Assembly (NCBI GenBank): GCA_965153455.1
Contig: OZ234499.1
Span: 10,164,271 to 10,228,270 of the forward strand
DNA length: 64,000 nt
From: Sphagnum compactum
Lineage: Eukaryota; Bryophyta; Sphagnopsida; Sphagnales
Direction of reading: 5' to 3'
Below, piece after piece: positions 22,455 to 33,047 of the stretch; position 1 is the first letter of the stretch; each line of letters begins with the position of its first letter. Both the position numbers and the translations under genes were made by a program. Below the pieces are notes generated by a model. The model ran no database searches. It saw only the letters and a list, made by a program, of their open reading frames with translations, and was not told where the DNA came from.

Positions 22455-24012
22455 GCCTGTTTTTACGTGGTAAAAAATGAATAGATAAAAAAGATAGAAA
22501 AGGGTGACATTGTGACAAGATTTTGTTACACCTTAAATAATTTGGACCCAATACTAAATACCATAATTGATGATAACATCCAAATAGATGGTATGTCAAA
22601 ACCTTTAGTAGGGTTGCATCTATGCAAGTTATAGTACTTTGCTTTCTTGCATACCTAGCATTTGTTCACAATGTGACATTCTTCAGGGATTACCTCGAGG
22701 TACTCACCTTGCTTAAAATCCATGTTTAATAATGCCTTACTAAAGTTGATTACTTCAAAATTCTCATATGTTCCTTCACAATACATTATCTACACATAAT
22801 TAGAAAACCCAGATGTTGCAAAAGATCAGACAATTGCAATTTAATGAACATTGAAAATAAAAATAAACATAAATCAAGGATGATGCCCATGGATGTACAT
22901 GGTGAAACAGTTGACCATACACACGTTAGGCCTTTGTTATACATGTTTTGTGCTTGGAATGGACATCTCCAAGCACCAGTCAGGCATAACATGGCCCAAA
23001 GTGTGTTTGTTTTGGGCTATTAGCCTATTACTTTGATGAAGTAGTATAATCACCCACCCTACTTAATCACACCAAAGAATAAAACATTTTGACTAATAAT
23101 TAACCTCCTACACCCAGTTGCACTATAGATTATAAGGTCCACTCTATATTAGTTAGTCTCTCAAAATATTACATGTGTCGTTGCTTCTACATGTCCTATT
23201 TTTGTAGGTTTAAGGCCACTACATCCCCTTTCATGCTAAGAATTTTTCCAAGTTTAGATATGTAGATCTTAACCTCATTGTTCCCTAATAACTAACAAAA
23301 TCTTTATATGGTACTTTCTAGCATGACATTAGTGACATAGTGGAAATTGTTGAATTGAACTACCCTAAATTGGCCCTTTCTTAAGCCGCTTGATAATCTT
23401 TTCTAGAATTCTCCTCTGGTTTTATCATGAACAAGATATTTCTTCAATTCACAGCTATGACGCATTAGAGCATTAAGTAAGAAAATTGTAGATAAGGAAT
23501 TAGAAATCAACAATTAGATAATGTACTCCCCTGAAAAGTTTTTTCCCTCCTCCAAGGTTTGGGGTGCACAAATCCTCCAATGTTAGTTGTATGCCCGCCT
23601 TTAGACCTCCAATATCCCCAACTTTCCCAAAAGCACATAGCAACAATCATAGTTCAAAATACAATAGGTGGGGAACCAACCAAATAAACCCATTTGACAT
23701 GCATGCTAGTTTCAACTTCACTAGAACTGTCCTTAAACTCATAAATGCAATTGGAAAACACTTCATGAATCTTTGATGAAAGACAAACAAAACATTCCAG
23801 TAAGTGTTGAAATATGTAGCTTTCCACCTGATAAGGTAGGTTAGTTATCAATAGTTTACCTTTCTTCTACAACAACTAACAATTGCACCCTATTTTCAAT
23901 TGCCATGAAAAGCCTAGGATTGCCTTTTCTTCTAGTAGTTGGGAACATAAAATACTTTGACACCACCACATGGTGGGAGTAGACAAATGTTGGAGCTGCA
24001 TCTGCCAATAAC
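22455..24012. other. Intergenic DNA, no gene recognised
   Basis: AT-rich with short frames. This is the downstream side of the transposase-like relic; I see no terminal inverted repeat here that pairs with the upstream side. Confidence 0.4.
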
Positions 24013-24300
24013 CTATATGAGGGCGTTTTCACCTCGTTGGCCTACAACCCTATAGTACCACACCCCTTCGAGCATCATCTTTCCCTCATACCAAATATTC
24101 TCCCAGTCATCTTCAAAGGTTTCTTCACACCTATGCAATGGTTTGCTACAAAAAATAACATAAAATGGATCCCCATATTCCAATTCATCATAAATAACAA
24201 TGAAATTATTGCTAGATTCATCTCTTGTAGCCTATGATTCCACATCATGATCATCATCTCCAAATTTTGCATCCCAGTTTGAAGGCTCAATGGCATTCAT
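24013..24300 (-). pseudogene. C-terminal segment of the FAENY-family relic
   Basis: Ninety-six codons on the minus strand with one internal TAG (codon 23) and a terminal TAG. It includes NFIVIYDELEYGDPFYVIF and an acidic EDDWENIWYEGK stretch with a WYYRVVG end. The YDELEYGDPFYV pattern looks like a small beta-rich domain that could bind DNA or peptides; I cannot name it. Its place downstream of the Cys-rich segment suggests it closes the same gene. Confidence 0.55.
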
Positions 24301-24914
24301 CACAATGTGAACCTTTACATTCCCATGATATTAAAACCACAATTAATACGCAAATTAAATTTAAATAGCTTGACATTTTAGTTGAACATCCACAAGAATG
24401 GTACTGCTTCAAAACTATAACCTGTCAAAAAATAGATCTTCCAATTCATCTTAAATTCAAGAGGTTAGGAACAAATATTTAGAACCTTCAGCACTACTGG
24501 AACTAACAATAATGTTAGTAGCCCTTGCACACTTTGACAATGATTTGCACTTGCTAATGAGATCATCTATAACTTTGACCTATCTCACCATGGAAAAAAA
24601 AGGCACTACTATAGGTGCAACACCTAGACCCTTAATGAAGCTTACTGAATTGTTGAAAGAAAATAGTGATGACTTAAAACCTACGACAAATTTGGTCATT
24701 AAATCTATGCAATGCCTCATTTCCAAGGCGCCCCATCCATCCAAAAATAGGGAATTCCAAATTTCTATCAAGGTTCATGGTAAGAGCTAGATGTAAATGG
24801 TAGACTAGGGATTAGGGCAAACATTTGTTGAACAATCACAAGTACAACTAGCAGTGCTTTTTTCCAACAAATGTGGACAAAATAAAAAAGCCATGAATAA
24901 AAAACTTTAAAGTT

Positions 24915-25395
24915 GGAAATGGGTACCTGTGACATATTGAGAGGTTCCAAAGTCAATAATCTCCAAGGCTTTACGTGTGATTTCATTTCACAAAAGTTTA
25001 TCATCCATACATTCTACACAAAAGCATTCAAGCTCCTTGACATTCAAACAAGTGCAATCCCGGTGGGAAATGGAAGCTATTAAATGCATGGAGCGACAAC
25101 CTTCAATTTTTTGCACTCCCAACTTGCTTTCTGGTCCACATCTTCAAGCTTGATTAGGTGAAAAAAACGGATCACATCCCAATGAACATTAAGGTAAGTT
25201 GCATGTTACTCATGTTTTTTTCGTTCACAAAAAGTAACCACGTCTACAGCACATTGAGGCCGCTCACTATCCATTATCAGTTTCTCCTTGTGTATCTCTT
25301 GCTTCAACCCTCCCCCATCATGAACACCCTTACCATGCCCATTGCCAAAATAAGACCAGTCCAACTAGCACCCATGTGGCAAATGGACAAGTCCC
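24915..25395 (-). pseudogene. GHGKG and CFC segments of the FAENY-family relic
   Basis: Reading down the minus strand: W-S-Y-FGNGHGKGVHDGGG at about 25365-25312, continuing to a stop at 25206. In another frame 25095-24991 gives a Cys-rich piece, DCTC-x8-CFCVEC-MDD. A shift then leads to HVKPWRLLTLEPLN. In the family the GHGKG-x2-DG motif follows the SDGC-x2-QF motif and precedes an R-x-CFC cluster, so the order supports one gene. Between 25556 and about 25400 the sequence is AT-rich and could be an intron. Confidence 0.6.
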
Positions 25396-25555
25396 TAGTT
25401 TTTATTGATACTTGCAATCACAAATTGTAATTTAGAATTTTATAACTAATGAAATTATACAAGCTACAAAAACAAAACTGAATGAATTGAGATCATGAAA
25501 AAATATGCATAAAAGATTTAAAAGTTTTAACAAACATGTACCGCGCAATATGGCA

Positions 25556-26042
25556 TTAAGTATGCCTCGATTGGAATTGAACTGCACATCCATCTGACCA
25601 CACCAAGTGTTCATTGTAAGAGAAACCATGTTCAATCAATTGCACCCTGTGTAACTCAAAATTACAATGTTGGACAAACAAGGTGTCATTCTCCAAATCA
25701 TTTGGAATGTAATAATGGTATTCAGTGACCAAATTTTTGGCGCCAAAATTAGGGTTTTGAATATAGTCAATATTCTGTTTATAACAAATATGCACCAATA
25801 TGGTCAATTGAAACAAATGCCAGTGCATTTCTTGAATTTCGTTGAAATCCAAGAATGTGTAGTTCTCCGCAAAGTTGATGATAGACATGACATTTGAAGG
25901 TGGAAAAGTTTCTAAGCAAACCTTATGTTGTTCTTCCTAGAAACGTGCCATAAAATCATGTAGGACAAATTTTTGCAGCCTCGATCTTGTGTACTCCAAA
26001 AAGAAATGTGTTGTGGTTTCCTTATATTGCAATCTCAAGACC
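25556..26042 (-). pseudogene. Catalytic-core-like segment of the FAENY-family relic
   Basis: One frame with a single internal stop encodes FLEYTRSRLQKFVLHDF, then INFAENYT, EIQEMHWHLFQLTI, TEYHYYIPNDLEND, and HLVWSDGCAVQF. In family members I recall, the first motif is DFAENY, so Asp has become Asn here, while the Asp in SDGC remains. The pattern of hydrophobic strands each ending in an acidic residue fits an RNase H-like DDE fold. Confidence 0.68.
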
Positions 26043-26530
26043 TTATGTCAAGGCTTGAATGTGTTTTCCCATGGACAATTTTTTCATAGCTCTTCTAGCT
26101 CATGATTTTTTCACTCTTCCAATCCTCTTCCTCAAGGCAAGTGATAAGCATATCAACTCCATAGTTTTCACACTCTCCCTTCAAGCATTTGAGATCATGG
26201 AATGCATTGGAATTTTTTGTTGGACACAGAATAGACACCCACATGTTAGTTAAACCTTGGAATGTATAACAACTAGCCTTGCATATAGATGGGGTGGAGC
26301 TAGTTAGTTACACAAACATCACATTCACAATTATAATTTTTCCCATGAACACCTTTGCTTTCACTACGCATATTGTTGAAACCATCCTTAAACTCCAACA
26401 TCTTTACATGATACTTGCAAACACATGTGTTCCTCTTTTGCAATCTATGAATGTAATATGGTTTCAGCCTTTCAAAGGCTCTCAACCTTCCTTTGTTACC
26501 ATGGGTTTTCACAAATTGACCATAGAAGTC
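26035..26530 (-). pseudogene. Cys/His cluster segment of the FAENY-family relic
   Basis: FERLKPYYIHRLQKRNTCVC leads into a cluster C-V-C-K-Y-H, then H-G-K-N-Y-N-C-E-C-D-V-C, a likely zinc site. After a TAA, the frame continues with LTNMWVSILCP, FHDLKCLKGECENYG and SYEKIVHGKT before a frameshift. The same cluster and SIVCP motif recur at 39.45-39.88 kb, which confirms this was a real protein segment. Confidence 0.7.
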
Positions 26531-28309
26531 TAGCTACACATTCCAACCAAGCTACCATCAACAAACCTACATCATAGGCAACTTGACCATATAAGATAGT
26601 GTTCAATTAATTTGCAAGGCTATAGCAAAAGTTATAACATGGCAGAATGATAATTGGGTGCAATCACAATCAAATGAACCAAAAAGCATGTTGGGTGACC
26701 GCTAAAATTCAATAAAAATTGTGATTTTAGATATATTTTTGTGATGCCATTTTAATGCAATGTTAATCGTGGAATGTTGTGCTAAATGACTAATATGACT
26801 GTCGAAGAATTCAAAATAAAAATTCAAAAAAATTATTTTGGTTTTTGGTATTAATAAAAGACATTTGAACTTGAACAATAGTTGCATCAAAAGAAATCAA
26901 TTTTGTAAATTACTAAATTTAAGACTCTCTTTTATAAAGGAATTTTGATGAGAAAAAAATTGAGATGATGTTAATTGATTATCCAAACTCAAAAAGCACT
27001 CACAATTTGAAAGTTATGAAATTTGAATTTTTAAAAATAAAAAATCTACTGAACAAAATTTTAAAAATTTCAAAAGTCCTTTACCACATGTAAATGGGGT
27101 GTAATGTACATGACATCTAAAACAAAGTTGTAGTTTATGAAACAATAAAATAAAACATTAAATAATTATCATATTTTCATACAATTTGAAACTAAAATGA
27201 TTTTTCAAAACGAAACGCAAAATTTGGTAGAATTTATACACTTAAAAAAAATTCTTCGTTATTCATGAAAAGTTAATCAAAAAATGTGATGTATTGAAAA
27301 AAATATATGTATTTTTAATAACATATTGCAAAAGATTTCATCCCAAAAGTCCTTTCTACGAGAAAAGAAAATCACCACAAAAAAACTGCAGTCCTTGAGT
27401 CCTTCGTCACTATTGGTTCATTTGATTGTGATTGCACACAATTGATAACCAAGTTTTAGTATTCAAATAATTGAAATTAAGGATTTGATAATGTGCACCT
27501 CAAGAAATAGGACTTTTCAACACAAGGTGGGCAAACACTTGAACACAAGTTGTGAAACAACTACAAGGCTAGTATAATGACCAAGTCATGTATTATAAGT
27601 ATAGTAAAGTCCAAGTACAAGCATCAAAGGTTTCCAAGTACAAATTTATTATAGCTATAGGACAAGTATTAGAGCCAATTAACAAGTAACAAAAACTAGG
27701 TAAAAGTATCACATGCCCAAGTACAAATAGCAGAGCAAGTGGTGAAAAGTTCTCCATGTTGAATAACAAGTATCAAAGGAGTCACCCAAGTACTAAAGGC
27801 ATGATGACAAGTAACACTCCTTAAGGACAAGTAGCACAACTCTTTGAACAGTACTTTGAGTTGAATGACAAGTAACAAAGGAGTCACCCAAGTACTACAA
27901 GCATGATGCCAAGTTTTGACCATGGCTATCTAGTATGCAACTTGGTTAATAAGTAGAAAACATGGCCCATCAAGTACTCAAACCTTTAGTACAACTAGCC
28001 ATGGTAACAAGAAAAGTATCAAGGCACAATGACTTATACCTGACCACTAAATATAAGGATCCTTGAGTTACATCCCAACTTGGAGTAGTAGTAATTAAAA
28101 ACTGCCCAAGTACTCAAAACAAATGATTTAATTAACATATCATAAATGATAAACTTGAACTTGACAATTGACAATGTGATGATGACATAGAATTATAAAG
28201 CTCATGATATTTCACATGCCCAACAATGTTGACTTAGAAATGAATTTGGGGAACAAGTTTCGGTGATATGCAGTTGAAATAGGAAATTGAAAAAGAAATT
28301 TAGATTACA
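26531..28309. other. 1.8-kb gap inside the relic: intron or insertion
   Basis: Sequence between two pieces of the relic, with no coding match seen. It holds a field of CAAGTA-type degenerate repeats (27480-28140). The plain alternatives are a long intron of the ancestral gene or later insertion of other repeats. Confidence 0.45.
27480..28140. repeat. Degenerate CAAGTA(N) repeat field
   Basis: Many spaced copies of ACAAGTA, CCAAGTACTA and relatives. The clearest pair, about 102 bp apart (near 27759 and 27861), shares TTGAAT-ACAAGTA and AAAGGAGTCACCCAAGTACT, followed by GCATGATG. Confidence 0.65.
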
Positions 28310-29012
28310 ACAATCTCCATGGGAAATATTTCTCAACCAGGGTATAACAAAAATTCAGTACATGCTTAAGTCTCTTGTAAATAGTGAGTGGGATGTTCTT
28401 CAAAGGTATTCACTCATGTACGTCGCCGCTTCACATCCTTCCGTATTGGTGAGACAGTGGAAGTTGTTTCCCAAAACTATAGGATCAACTAACGATTGAT
28501 TTCATTTGTAGCATCTGATTGGGTCTTCCACAATAACCCTCCCCAAATATTTTCCCTAGTAAGGTCCACATGGATCCTTTGCATTATAGCCTTGCCCATA
28601 AAGTACCTAGTATCACCAATGGTCTTAGATATGAAACATTGGGAAGGGCCACCATTGTTATTTGAAACAATAGCAATTAGAAGAACATTTTTAAAAGACA
28701 AGTTTTCCTTTGATTTATGAGCTTTCAGTTGCATGTATGCAGCTTGAGGTTTTCAAGAAGGGCGAACTTGCGCTCAATTTCTCTTACATCACTAGTAAAC
28801 TTTGGAAGTAAGCATTTCACAAATTGTTTGTTTAAGAACCTCTTAAGCATTTTTTTCTTGTCCTCTTCAGTGAAATTGTACTCATCACCATGCAATATAG
28901 TATCAAACCTTTCAATGGCAAAAGTATGTTTCCTTCATTGCCACTTTGCATCTAGCGTAGTAGAAATTGCACCATCTAGGGGGTGTTCTTCATATAAGTA
29001 TCTTGCCTTGGC
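28310..29012 (-). pseudogene. N-terminal segments of the FAENY-family relic
   Basis: From 29012 a 96-codon piece (one internal TGA) reads YLYEEHPLDGAISTTLDAKW, then a charged helical stretch with TEEDKKKMLKRFL and SDVREIERKF. A frameshift near 28730 leads into ENLSFKNVLLIAIVSNN, then FWETTSTVSPIRKDVKRRR, EEHPTHYLQET. In the family a W-x-T-x-VSP-x-KDV motif precedes the LKPYY/Cys cluster, matching the order here. Confidence 0.6.
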
Positions 29013-29591
29013 ATGGCACTAATTTGCATGATACTATTGTCTATGTTCCCTTTCCCAAGTGCGCCTACAAGTATCGAAACAATGGTTAAATGCCACCCTG
29101 TATATGAAACAAATGAACCAAACAAATTAGCATGTGGATTACACCATATCTCTAAAAGACATCTTGGTAGACAACTAGCAAACATAAAACCTAAATCCTA
29201 AACCCTTGTAAACCAATCTTAGCATCTACTAATGGGTCGTAGTGTTTTCACTCTGTAGCTACTAGAATTTGCTTACTATAATAGCTGGTATGTGAATATC
29301 AATCCAAAGCATGCATGTGCCTAGTTGGTGGACTTGTTAAAAGATTGTAACAAAAGTCCAACTATTGCAGCTTCTTTGAGGAGACATAACTAGCTAGCCT
29401 AGATGGTATGAACAGCAACCAACTTTCCATGTTGTTTATTTCCCATTCGCATGGTATATGTGGTAGGTTGAGGTTGGTGGTGGTGGGGATAAGTTGTGAG
29501 AGTATTATAAGATAAATAGAAAGGAAGTTCAATAACTCATGGAATGGAGCTCACAGCTGGAAGATGAGTAGTGACCAAAAAAACCTTGGCA

Positions 29592-29762
29592 TTACTGTGA
29601 TTCTATAGTAGCTTCATTAGTTGTTGTAACAACACTTCCATTGATTGCTACAGGAGTAGCTTCTTGGGCCTCAACAATAGCTAAAAGTGTTGCAACTTGT
29701 CAGGCTTCCCTAGCTTGGAGCCTTTCAGCCATGGTCATTCTTTGATTCTTTTTATTTCCCAT
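29592..29762 (-). pseudogene. Possible first exon of the FAENY-family relic
   Basis: ATG at 29762 opens 57 codons (one internal TGA, ends TAA at 29592): MGNKKNQRMTMAERLQAREA followed by an Ala/Val/Thr-rich stretch. Codon-by-codon it looks more protein-like than its surroundings. Assignment to the same gene rests only on strand and position. Confidence 0.35.
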
Positions 29763-31478
29763 TGATTTGCCACAAATAAAAAAAGTTAGCTTCAAATCCT
29801 ACATGGGTTAAAAGTGATGGGATCTTCATATTGAACTACCCAATTACCAAGCTTTTGGTCATGGAAATGTTGTCTCCTAATATTCATGGCCACAAAAGCA
29901 TAAATGGAAATTAAGGTTCAATTTTCACACTACTTACCATGCATGGACTCCAATTCTTGGCATAGCAAATGTAATTGTTGTCAATTCCAAGAGATTGTCA
30001 TAAGAGGTTTGATGTGGTAGAAAGAGCCCTCAAAGTGTATAGAAAAGTACACGAATACCAATGATTGTCCAACCTTAGCACGATAATTAAGTTACTGGTG
30101 CAAGGTGTGTGGCTTATCTTGTCCCTTTAAAACACTTGCGAATAACAGCCATGAACACGTGTCAAGTTCATGGTCCAACCAAAAACTTATTGTAGCTTAC
30201 AATGTTGAACAAATGAAGTTTACTATGAACAGATCTACCAAATTTTAACAAGGTTGAACCATCTCCTATTTAGGACTTGGTTTGTCAAAGACTTGAAGAA
30301 CACCATTTGCATCTTACATACTTAGCAACAATCATGGAAACAAAAAAAACACTAAGGCATAGAATATTGAGTTTTTCACGAGCATTTCAAAAAGCTCACC
30401 ACATCCATGCCACTAGGACGTTTCGTTGTGAGCATTTGCTTCACACGCTAAACATTCTAAGGTGCATGACCAAGCAAGTTTGTTCAGCTTGAAAGCCAAA
30501 TTGAAGTTCACGATGCACGGGAGAGAGACAACCTAGGTCTTCATCTTGTCAGGATGACTAAGTGAAGATCCAATGGTTGTTATCCTTAAATCATAATCAA
30601 TTGAATAGCCTCAAATGCCACTCAGATGGCCTCAAATGCCATTGTGGCTTAATTTGAAAATATTTTTTGAACCCAAAACTACTTGTTACTTTACTTTTAC
30701 CCCTATGACAGCCTAGACATGGACATAACCAATATTGTGAAAACTGTGTAGCAACACTCCTTAAACCATCCCTAAACTTGTTGGGCATATGTTGCAAAAA
30801 GAATTTTCCAATTGTGATAAGGGGAAGCCCTTGAAAAGTATGTTTGAAACAAACTATGTCAAAAACAACTTAAACATATTTTTTAATAAGAAAGAAAAAA
30901 TAAATTCATATTTTGGGCTTGAAAGAGTATAACCCAAATCATTTGGAAGGGCACCATGGTCATGGTTTTCTTGATTTGTAACTCAAGAAAATACAAATGT
31001 GTATTTTTCAATAAGTGTGACACTGCATAGTTTTTGTAAAATATGTTGAAAGTACATAAAAAAGAGTGTCCTTATCAAATATCAAACCTTGAAAAATATG
31101 TTCATATCACATTTGATGCATTCATATAATTTTAAAATCAATGTCCAAAAATTTCACATACTTGATTAGCTTTGTTTTCACCATTTGTAGTTTTTGTACT
31201 TATACGAGACACTTTTTTTGACATATTTTACCATGCTTTCACCCTATTATTTATTTTTAATAATGATTTATTAATTGAGTTACTAGCATGTAATAGCCTA
31301 CTAGGTGTAGGTACTTACATGTTACCTAAATAAATACTTGGTACATGGTATAACCTCTTACTTAGATAAGTAATACAAAAATATTGAAGTTCATTGAGAA
31401 TATTATAATATGTACATCAAAACAAAAAAATTCAATCAAGTTTATTACAATATGATGACAAAAATTTTAACTTTTGAA
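29763..31478. other. Intergenic DNA, no gene recognised
   Basis: AT-rich with short frames. The longest, 30277-30492 on the plus strand, has no recognised domain. Confidence 0.4.
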
Positions 31479-31542
31479 GTGGTAGTCTAATGGTAAGGAC
31501 TTGATTCCCCAAAATGGAGGTGAGAAGTTCAAGTCCTCACAC
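31479..31542 (+). repeat. tRNA-like (Pol III) repeat head, SINE-like copy A
   Basis: TAGTCTAATGG at 31483-31493 fits the Pol III A-box consensus TRGYNNARNGG at every position. GTTCAAGTC at 31527-31535 fits the B-box GWTCRANNC at every position, 44 bp downstream. The stretch aligns with the minus-strand copy at 47068-47134, and both are followed by TTAGGCTACCTAG-like sequence. The acceptor stem does not pair, so it is not a working tRNA; a tRNA-derived SINE or tRNA pseudogene is likely. Confidence 0.55.
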
Positions 31543-32704
31543 ATAAAACATTGGTTATTTAAGCTACTTTGGCTTTATGTGGCTTAGATAGCTAGCTTAG
31601 GCTACCTAGTTTAGGGGGCCTTGGCTAAATAACATAGGTAGGTAGGTAAATTATTTTATTTTATTTTATTTTTACATTAATATTAGGTAATGTAGGTAGT
31701 TAAATTTATTAATTAATAGATAAATAAATATGATTATAATTATTATATAATATAATATAATAGATTTAATTTTAAAATTAAATCATATATAGTTGTTGTC
31801 AAAATATTAATGACTTGTAAAAAAAATAGTTAAAAAATCCAATAAAAAAAACCAACCAAATAGATTGAATCAAAATAACCGGGTCCAAATCAACTTATCG
31901 AAGATGACACCTTGATCAAGTTGGATAGGAGCCAATTGGGGTACCTTTTGACCAATTTTTCCAGTAAAAAAAATCTTTTTTCTTGTAATGAAGGCATCAC
32001 CTTCAAACAATCGAAGTTGATTCTTGAAGACAACATTTAATCGCACGTACAAACTCCCACAAGATAAGATGTACAATCGACTTCCCAATTGCAAAAAGTT
32101 TGTTACATTACAAGTACTCAGCAACATGTGCAAGCTTATACAAAGACCATGCAACCCTAATGTTCACTACACCACACATCCATGTTTTGTGTTTTTTTTT
32201 TTCCATTTTGATGTTTTTGTCTTTCTAACAACTATTTCACAAATGATCTGCTAACCTTGAAATGTTTGATCCATCTTCTATTTTTATATTGAGTCATAAG
32301 AAAGTGGACATACCAAGTTGTTGATCTTGCTTTGACCCAACCACCAAGGTCTTGACTCAAAAGAAGGTCACACACATAAGATGGCCTATACATACTGAGA
32401 ATCAAAGCATTCATCATTTGAAACAAAAGTACAAAATTTGTGTCTTTACAAAAAAAAAAGGTGGAGGTTGTTCATTTACAAAACCAATAAATTTGAATGA
32501 AGGATTTGTCTCAAAATGACCAAGGACCAATCTTGTGCTTGAATTAAGAGTTGAAGGAATTGAGCAAGAAGGATCATTTTTACTGGGCCAACCATGTTGA
32601 AGAATTTTGCAAAAAAGACCTTGTCAAAAACATATAAAAAATGTAAAAATTGAAAAGAAAATGAAATAAAAATATGTAAAAAAACACAAATTAGAACACG
32701 ATGA
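31543..32704. other. AT-rich intergenic DNA
   Basis: The part at 31640-31800 is almost pure A/T with TTTTATTTTA and TATAATATAAT runs and a small AT palindrome. Beyond it are only short frames. Confidence 0.45.
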
Positions 32705-33047
32705 AGAATGCGAAATGAAGATGGAGGTCTAAAGAAATGAAGAAGTGAAGATTACAAAGCAAGCTTGAAAAAATTTAGAGAAGAGATTGGAGATGTTGCA
32801 TGAAAAATGTTGAAATGATAAAGTTGTAGAGTTTTAGAACAAAGCTGCAAACCTTAATGATAATGCTACAAAATGCAAAATGAGAAATGAAAATGGACCT
32901 CTGAAGAAATGAAGAAGTGAAGATTGAAAGGCAAGCTTGAAAAAAATTAAAGAAAAGATGTTGCACAAACAATGCCAAAATGATGAAGCTGCAAAATTTC
33001 AAAGCAAAGTTGCAAAGCTTGACAATAATGCTGCAAAATATAGATAC
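32705..33047. repeat. Two-copy 172-bp tandem repeat
   Basis: Copies begin near 32705 and 32878. They share GAAATGAAGAAGTGAAGATT (starting 32734 and 32906, 172 bp apart), GCAAGCTTGAAAAAA, GATGTTGCA and AAGCTGCAAA. The long frame on the minus strand (32775-33098) is a by-product of this low-complexity repeat. Confidence 0.8.

Larger units (their letters stand above)
24013..29762 (-). pseudogene. Relic of an unnamed transposase-like gene (FAENY / SDGC / GHGKG family)
   Basis: Read 29762 to 24013 on the minus strand, pieces follow in a consistent order. A possible start MGNKKNQR (29762) leads a 56-codon piece. Then come a Lys/Glu-rich helical piece (29012-28725), a piece with VSPIRKDVKRRR and EHPTHYLQET (28734-28310), and, after 1.8 kb, LKPYYIHRL with a Cys/His cluster (26530-26300). 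Next are SILCP and a FAENY core ending SDGCAVQF (to 25556), GHGKGVHDG (25395-25206), a CFCVEC cluster (25095-24991), and a tail with DPFYVIF and WYEGK (24300-24013). The order matches a protein family I remember from animals and algae as uncharacterised, transposon-like proteins. The conserved Asp and Glu residues suggest a DDE-type recombinase, but that is inference. At least four frameshifts and several stops make it dead. Linking the first 56-codon piece to the rest is the weakest step. Confidence 0.7.

Noticed and set aside
31479-31542. A functional tRNA gene
   Set aside because: A and B boxes are present, but the first seven bases have no complementary 3' acceptor strand and the T-stem is poorly paired.
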